Source: Paenibacillus sp. W2I17 (GTDB lineage Bacteria; Bacillota; Bacilli; Paenibacillales; Paenibacillaceae). Taken from it: 64,000 bases of DNA. The notes beneath the pieces were generated by a model that made no database searches, was not told the DNA's origin, and saw only the letters and a list, made by a program, of their open reading frames with translations. Of this stretch, positions 31,801 to 40,800 are shown piece after piece. Made by a program: the position numbers and the translations under genes. The stretch's first letter is position 1. Every line of letters starts with the position of its first letter. Where the stretch lies: the NCBI RefSeq assembly GCF_030815985.1, contig NZ_JAUSXM010000001.1, positions 5,456,001 to 5,520,000 on the forward strand, given 5' to 3'.

Positions 31801-34800
31801 TTTCCCGGCGAAAACAGATGCGTACCGCACTTGGTCCGAGCAGCTGGCTGCTTACGCGCAAAGTCCGGAGATAGCGAAGGAACGGGCCTATTGGCAGGCC
31901 GTGGAACAAATGGAGGTTCTGGCCGTGCCGAAGGATATGGAGGCGGACGTTACGACGCAGTATGACAGCGAATCGCTGTTTGTCCGTTTGACTCCTGAAG
32001 AAACGGAGCTGCTACTGAAGCGGGTTCACCGTGCCTACAACACCGAAATCAATGATATTTTGGTAACGGCGCTCGGAATAGCCTTACACAAATGGACGGG
32101 GCACGAACGGGTGCGGATCAATCTCGAAGGACACGGACGTGAATCGATCGGAACGGATATCGACATCACGCGTACAGTTGGCTGGTTTACGACCAAGTTT
32201 CCGGTCGTACTGGAGCCGGAAACCGACCGAGATTTGGCATATCAGATTAAACAGGTCAAGGAAAACTTGCGTCGCATTCCGAACAAGGGGCTTGGGTACG
32301 GTATATGTCGCTATCTCTCGAAATCGGAGGATGGATTGGTTTGGGGCGCAGAGCCGGAAATTAATTTTAACTACCTCGGTCAGTTCGACGATGATGTCAA
32401 CCAAGACGAGATCGGCATATCTTCTTATTCCAGCGGCAGCCCGGCTAGCGACCGGCAGGCCCGCAGCTTTGTGCTGGATATCAACGGTATGGTGCTGGAC
32501 GGCGCTTTATCGCTCGATCTCAGCTACAGCCAGAAACAGTATCGCAAGGAAACGATGGAAGCCTTCGCTCAGCAACTTGAGCACAGTCTCCGAGACCTCA
32601 TTATCCACTGTGCAGGCAAAGAAAACACTGAATTGACGCCGAGCGACGTTCAATTTAAAGGCTTGACCATTGCAGAATTGGAGCAAATCGCCCAGCGCTC
32701 GGGCCATCTCGGGGAAATCGAAAATATTTACTCACTTACGCCGATGCAGAAAGGTATGTGGTTCCACAGCGCGCTTGACCGGCAAACTGCGGCTTATTTT
32801 GAGCAGACGCGGTTTACGATGCGGGGAGAGCTCGACGTCCAGCTTTTTGAGAGGAGTTGGATGGAACTTGCGAAACGTCATCTGGTGCTGCGGGCGAATT
32901 TTGTGAAAGGACCCGCGGGCGAGCCACTGCAAATCATATACCGCGACAAACCGGTCGGTTTTGAATATGAAGAGCTGCTTCATTTGCAGATGGACGAGAA
33001 ACAAGCTTACTTGGATAAAAAGGCTGAGGAGGACAAGCTTCGCGGCTTCGACATGGAACATGACGCGCTCGTTCGGTTCACGATCCTGCGCACCGAAGAG
33101 CAAAGCTATCATGTACTGTGGAGTTTCCAACATATTTTGATGGACGGCTGGTGCCTGGCTCAGCTGACGCAGGAGCTGTTTGAGGCATACTCGGCCTTGG
33201 CATCCGGCGAGCAATCAGCGGGAGATAAGGGATCGGATTATGGGGCCTATATCGAATGGTTGGAGAAACAGGACGATCAGGCGGCATCAGCCTATTGGAT
33301 GGCATTCCTGGCAGGTTATGAAGGGCAAACCGTACTCCCTGGACAAAAGGAACTGGCGCTCAACGGCAGATTTACGGCTGATCACGTCACCGTCGAACTG
33401 GGCAAGGACTTGAGTGAGCGGATGGACCGGGTGGCGAAACAGCGCCTGGTTACGGTCAATACACTGCTGCAAGCTATTTGGGGCGTGATGCTGCAAAAAT
33501 ATAACGGAACAAACGATGCCGTATTTGGCAGCGTCGTAGCCGGAAGACCGGCGGAAATTCCGGGCATTGAGTCCATGATCGGGCTGTTCATCAATACGGT
33601 GCCGGTCCGGGTGACGAGTGAAGCGGACACCGTGTTCGCCGACCTGATGGCGAAGCTTCAAGAGCGGGCACTGGAGTCCGGGCGTTATGATTACTATCCG
33701 CTGTATGAAATTCAGGCCCGCAGCGTGCAAAAGCAGAACCTGATCAACCATATCATCGCTTTTGAGAACTATCCGGTGGACGAGCAGATGGAGCAGGCGG
33801 GGGACCAGCAGCACGGCGACCTGACGATTGCTGATGTTCAGATGGAGGAGCAGACAAACTATAACTTTAACGTCACCGTGGTGCCGGGAGACGAGATCGA
33901 AATTCGGTTCGACTTTAACGCCGAAGTGTTTGATAAAGACAGCATTGAGCGGCTCAAGGGGCATCTCGTTCATTTGCTGGAGCAGGTGACGGATAACCCG
34001 GAGATTACCGTGGGCGAGCTGGAACTTGTGACGGAGGCGGAAAAGGCTGACCTTCTCGGACGTTTTAACGACACCACAACAGAATTTCCACGCGGGAAAA
34101 CGCTCATTCAATTGTTCGAAGAGCAGGTGGAGCGCATCCCGAATGCAGCTGCCATCTCCTTGAATGGGCAAGAACTGACCTACCGCGAGTTGAACGAACG
34201 CGTTAACCGTCTTGCTCGTACCTTGCGTAGCCACGGGATATCCAAAGGTCGCCTGGTCGCTATTATGGCTGAGCGTTCCATCGAAATGGTGGTGGGTATG
34301 CTGGCGGCACACAAAGCCGGTTCGGCTTACGTACCGATTGACCCGGAATATCCCGAGGAGCGTATCCGTTTCTTGATCGAGGATTCGGGTGCGCAGGTCA
34401 TGCTGACGCAAAGTCGATTGCGCGAGCGCCAGGCGGGTTCTTACTCCGTGATTTTACTGGATGACGAGTCCTTCTATCACGAATACGGTACAAATCTAAA
34501 TCAAGGTAGCGAAGCGACAGATCTGGCTTGCATCATCTATACGTCAGGCACGACGGGCAAGCCAAAAGGCAACCTTGTTTCACACCGCAATATCGTGCGG
34601 ATCGTGCGAAATACGAATTATATCGACATCACTGAGCGGGATCATGTCCTCCAGCTTTCGAGCTATTCGTTCGACGGAGCGATTTTTGATATTTTCGGCG
34701 CTTTGACCAACGGGGCACGGCTGGTGCTTGTTCCCCACGAGACTTTACTGGAAATCGGCAAGCTGGCGGATCTCATCCAGCGCGAGCGAATTTCGGTCAT

Positions 34801-37800
34801 GCTAATTACGACGGCTTTCTTCAACGTCCTTGTAGATGTGAACGTCGACTGCCTGCAGGATGTCCGGGCGATTTTGTTCGGAGGAGAGCGCGTGTCGGTC
34901 GGCCATGTGCGTAAAGCGCTCGCTCATATCGGACCGGGCAGGCTCAATCACCTGTACGGCCCATCAGAAAGCACGGTTTATACCACGTATCTTCCAGTCG
35001 ACTTTGTCGATGAGTCCGCGGTTACGGTACCTATCGGACGGCCGATCAGCAATACGACGGTGTATATCGTCGACAGCCAGAATAAACTTCTGCCGATCGG
35101 CGTGGCTGGGGAGCTTTGCGTCGGCGGAGAAGGCTTGGTACAGGGCTACAATAACCGGCCGGAGCTAACGGCGGAGAAATTTGTGGACCATCCGTTTGTG
35201 CCGAGAGAGCGCATGTACCGGACAGGGGATTTGGCAAAATGGCTACCGGACGGCACGATTGAATACGTGGGGCGGACGGATGATCAAGTGAAAGTCCGCG
35301 GCTTCCGTATTGAGCTGGGCGAGATCGAAGCTCAGCTTCAGAAAGTGGAGGGAATTCGGAAAACGACGGTATTTGCGCGGGAAAACGCCTCCGGCGAGAA
35401 GCAGCTTTGCGCCTATTATGAAGCGGACCGTGAGCTTCCGGCGGCCGAGCTGAAGAGTGTTCTTTCCCAGGAACTGCCGGCCTATATGATCCCGGCTTAC
35501 CTGATCCAGTTGGAGAGGCTCCCGCTGACGACGAACGGCAAGGTTGACCGCCGCTCCCTCCCGGCACCTGAGGAGAGCTTGCAGCCAGGCGAAGGACATA
35601 CTCCGCCTCGGACTCCGTTGGAAGTCAGCTTGGCTGAAATATGGAAAGGTGTGCTCGGATTGGAACACATCGGGGTTCATGATAACTTCTTTGACTTGGG
35701 CGGCCATTCCCTGCGGGCAACGACACTGGTGAGCAAGGTGCATCAGGAGTTGAACGTCGAGTTGCCTCTGCGCGACGTATTCCGCTACTCAACGATCGAA
35801 GAGATGGCTCTCGCCCTCTCCCGGATTGAAGAGCAGTTGTTCTCGTCGATTCCGCTGGCAGATGAAAGAGCGTATTATCCACTTTCCTCAGCTCAGAAGC
35901 GGCTGTTTATCCTGAATCAGCTGGAAGGAGCCGATCAGAGCTATAACATGCCGGGTGTGCTGCTGCTCGAAGGATCGATTGACCACAGCCTGCTGGAGAA
36001 AGCTTTCCGCGGACTGATCGAACGTCATGAAACGTTGCGAACCGGATTTGAGATCGTGCAAGGCGAAGCGGTACAGCGTATTTACGAGAGCGTTGATTTT
36101 ACCGTCGAGTGCCGTCATGCGAACGAGGAAGAAGCGTCTGCAGTCGTGCAGGCTTTTATCCGACCTTTCGACTTGGCGAAGCCACCGTTGCTGCGTGCCG
36201 AGCTCGTAGAGCTGGCAACCGAACGTTATTTACTGATGTTTGACATGCACCATATCATCTCCGATGGGGTTTCGATGGACGTGTTCGTTGAGGAACTCGT
36301 TCGTCTGTACAGCGGCGAGTCATTAGAACCTTTGCACATTCAGTACAAGGACTATGCGGTATGGCAGCAATCGGACGAGCAAAAAGTGCAATTGAAACGC
36401 GAGGAAGCTTACTGGCTGGACCGTTACCGGGGCGAGCTGCCGGTTCTGGAAATGCCAACGGACTACCCGCGTCCTGCTGTACAGAGCTATGAGGGACATA
36501 CGCTGACGTCCTTCGTGGACGAGGCAACGAACGAAGGCTTGAAACAGCTGGCCGCTCAAAGAGGAACGACGCTATATATGGTGTTGCTTGCCGCATATAC
36601 CGTGCTTTTGCATAAATATACAGGTCAGGATGATTTGATAGTCGGAACGTCGATTGCAGGCAGAACGCACGGCGACATGCAGCCTTTGATTGGAATGTTT
36701 GTTAACACGCTGGCGATCCGCAATTACCCGGCTTCGGAGAAGACCTTTCTGTCGTATTTGGAAGAAGTGAAAGAAACGACTTTAGGCGCTTACGAGCATC
36801 AGAATTATCCGTTCGAAGAACTCGTTGATAAAGTGCAGGTTAGCCGGGATTTGAGCCGCAACCCGCTGTTTGACACGATGTTCTCCTTGCAAAACCTGGA
36901 GGAGTCAGTGTTTGAGCTGGAAGGGCTGAAATTGTCCCCGTACCCTAGCGAATATGGTATGGCCAAGTTCGACCTGAGTGTGGATGTTACGGAAGAAAAT
37001 GGCGGACTGGAGTGTAACTTTGAATTCGCAACGGCTCTTTATAAAGAAAGCACGATCCGGCGGTTATCGATTCATTTTGGACATTTGCTTGCGGCGATTG
37101 TAAGCCGTCCGGATGCAAAGATCGCTGAGCTGAACTTGTTGACGGCAGAGGAAAAAGGACAAGTTCTCGGCGCGTTCCATCCGACGCAATCGGAAGTGGC
37201 TCCTGTGTCGGCGTTCCACCGACTGTTCGAGGAACAAGCGGAGAGCACTCCGGAAGCGGAGGCCATCGTATACGAGAACGATCGGCTGACTTACACGGAG
37301 CTGAACGAGCGAGCGAACCGCTTAGCGGCCACGCTGCGCGCAAGTGGAATCGGCCGGGAGGAGATTGTTGGCATTCTCGCCGAGCGTTCGGTGGACCTGC
37401 TGGTGGCCGTGCTGGCCGTCTGGAAAGCAGGCGGGGCGTATGTACCGCTTGACCCGGATTATCCGGCAGACCGCGTGCGGTTCATGCTTGAAGACAGCGG
37501 AGCGAAGGTGCTGTTGACGCAAACGCCGCTGCGAGAGCGTGCCGAAGCCTGGCTCAGCGAAGAGGAACTGGCACTGGCGACGGTAGTGTACCTCGACGAT
37601 GAAACGTCATACAGCGAAGACCGGGAGAATGCACCGCTTGGCTCCAGCATGGTTTCCGGTAAAGTCTCCGGCGAGCTGTCGGGTGCTGTGAACGACGGAG
37701 ATGAGAGACATTCGAAGGTTGTGGGCATGGACAGCTTCCATGAAGCCCGTCCGGAGGACTTGGCGTACGTGATCTATACGTCGGGAACGACGGGCAAGCC

Positions 37801-40800
37801 GAAGGGTGTAATGATTGAGCACCGCAGCCTGGTGAACACGGCGGCGGGCTACCGGCGGGAATACCGGTTGGATCAGTTCCCGGTGCGGCTGATGCAACTC
37901 GCTAGCTTCTCATTTGACGTGTTCGTGGGCGATATCGCGCGGACGTTGTATAACGGCGGAACAATGGTGATTGTGCCGAAGGACGACCGGATTGATCCGT
38001 CTCGTCTGCAACACTGGATAGAGCGGGAGCAAGTGACGATCTTTGAATCAACGCCGGCGCTGATCGTGCCGTTTATGGAATACGTGCACGAGCAAGGGCT
38101 GGAGTTGAGCGGGATGGAGCTGTTGATCACAAGCTCGGACAGCTGTAGCGTGGCAGATTACCGTACCTTACAGGAACGGTTTGGTTCGTCGTTCCGCATT
38201 ATTAACGCCTATGGTGTGACGGAAGCGGCAATCGACTCCAGTTTCTATGATGAGGAGTTGGCGAAGCTGCCGCAGACAGGCCATGTGCCGATTGGCAAAG
38301 TGTGGTTGAATGCGAAGTTCTACATCGTGGATGCGCATCTGAATCCCGTGCCCGTCGGGGTTCTGGGCGAGCTGGTTATCGGCGGCGTTGGCGTGGCAAG
38401 AGGGTACTTGAACCGTCCAGAGCTGACGGAAGAGAAGTTTGTAGACAGCCCGTTTGTCGCGGGCGAGATGCTGTATCGCACAGGAGACTTGGCGCGTTGG
38501 ATGGAGGACGGCAACGTGGATTTCATCGGCCGAATCGACAACCAGGCAAAAATCCGGGGCTACCGGATTGAGACGGGCGAGATCGAGTCGCAGCTGCTGC
38601 GAGTGGAAGGCGTGCGCGAAGCGTTGGTGCTGGTTCGAAGTGATGCGAACGGGCAGAAGGCACTGTGTGCGTATTACACACCAGATACCGATGCGGAGCT
38701 GTCAGTGAACGATCTGCGCAGTGCGTTGGCACAGGAGCTGCCAGGTTACATGATCCCGTCGTACTTCGTGGAGCTGGAACGCATGCCTCTGACGCCGAAC
38801 GGAAAGATGGACCGGAAGGCGCTGCCGGCGCCGGAAGGAGAAGCGGGAAGCGGAACACAGTACGTCGAACCACGCAATGAGCTAGAAATGAAGCTGGTGG
38901 TTATTTGGCAGGAAGTGCTGGGGCTTGCGAAGGAGATTGGTGTTCACGACAACTTCTTCGACATCGGTGGCCACTCCCTGCGAGCGACAACGTTGGTCAG
39001 CAAGATTCATAAAGAGTTGAACGTGGATCTGCCGCTGCGCGACGTGTTCCGCCATTCCACGATCGAGAGCATGGCTGTCTCCATTTCTCGGCTGGATGAA
39101 CAGACATTCGTTTCCATTTCAGTGGCGGATGACCGAGAGGTGTACCCGCAATCTTTTGCTCAAAAACGTCTCTTTATCCTGAATCAACTGGAAGGCGCGG
39201 AGCTTAGCTACAACATGCCGGAAGCGATGCTGCTGGAGGGTGCTTTGGACCGGACAAGGTTCGAAGAAACGTTCCGTAAGCTCGTGTCGCGGCATGAAAT
39301 GTTGCGCACCGGGTTCGAAATGGTGGATGGCGAAGCATCACAGCGGGTTTACCAGGACGTGAATTTTGCGGTGGAGTTCTATCAAGCGGATGAGCAAGAG
39401 GTCGAAGCGGTGGTTCATGGTTTCGTCCGTCCGTTTGACTTGGCTAAGCCACCGCTGTTGAGGGTAGGCCTTGTTGAGCTGGCTCCGGAACGCCATATTC
39501 TGATGTACGACATGCATCATATTATTTCTGATGGCGTTTCGATGGAAATCTTTGTTGAAGAATTTGTGCGTTTGTATGGTGGGGAGCAATTGGAGCCGCT
39601 GCGCATTCAGTACAAAGACTACACCGTTTGGCAGCATTCGCAGGAGCAGCAGGAACGGCTTCAGCATCAGGGGGCGTATTGGCTGGACATGTTCCAGGGC
39701 GAGCTTCCAGTGCTGGAAATGCCGACCGACTATCCACGTCCTGCTGTACAGAGCTATGAGGGCCAAACGATGGAGTTTTTCTTCGACGCTTCAAAAACCG
39801 ACGGCCTGAAACAGTTGGCTTCGGAAACGGGCACGACGCTGTTTATGGTGCTGCTTGCGGCGTATAACGTGCTTTTGCACAAATATTCAGGTCAGGAAGA
39901 CGTGATCGTTGGTACGCCGATTGCCGGAAGGAATCATGGAGATGTGCAGCCGTTGATCGGGATTTTCCTAAACACGCTGGCGATTCGCAGTTATCCGTCT
40001 CCGGAGAAAACATTCCTGTCATATCTGAACGAAGTCAAAGAAACAACTCTGCGTGCCTTTGAGCATCAGAACTATCCGTTTGAACAATTGGTGGACAAGG
40101 TGCAAGTCACCCGTGATTTAAGCCGTAATCCGCTCTTCGATACGATGTTTACGATGCAAAATACGGAGAACGAGCAATTTGAGCTGGAAGGGCTTCGCCT
40201 GATTCCTTACCCGAGCGTACTGGATACTGCGAAGTTTGATATCAGCTTGGATGTGGGCGAGGAGAACGGCGGGTTGGATTACAGCTTCGAATATGCAACG
40301 GCTCTTTATAAAAGGGAGACGATTGAACGGCTGGCAAAACATTACGAGCAGTTGCTCGTGACAATTGTAAACCGTCCAGATGCGAAGATTGCCGATCTGA
40401 ATTTGCTGACGGCAGCGGAAAAAGAAGAAATTGTCTGCGCGTTTAATCCGGCGCAGCCGGAAGAGGCTCCTGTGGCGGCGTTCCACCGGTTGTTCGAGGA
40501 ACAGGCGGAACGCACACCGGAAGCGGAAGCCGTCGTGTATGAAAAAAACCGCCTAACGTATGTGGAGTTGAACGAGCGAGCGAACCGCTTGGCGGCTACA
40601 CTGCGCACAAGTGGCATCGGCCGGGAGTCAATCGTTGGCATTCTCGCCGAGCGTTCGGTGGACTTGCTGGTGGCCGTACTGGCCGTATGGAAAGCGGGCG
40701 GAGCCTATGTACCGCTCGACCCGGATTATCCAGCAGACCGGGTGAGATTTATGCTCGAAGACAGCGGAGCGAAGGTGCTGCTGACACAAACGCTGCTGCG

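Noticed and set aside
33287..34411. Long minus-strand ORFs inside the NRPS genes (also 54080-55270 and others)
   Set aside because: They lie within intact NRPS domains in the opposite strand and have no recognisable domain; GC-rich repeated coding sequence produces such frames.
34540..35000. Thr specificity for module 7, as in polymyxin A or P
   Set aside because: The pocket residues read DGFLLGLVYK, unlike the DFWNIGMVHK seen in the two Thr modules of the same cluster.
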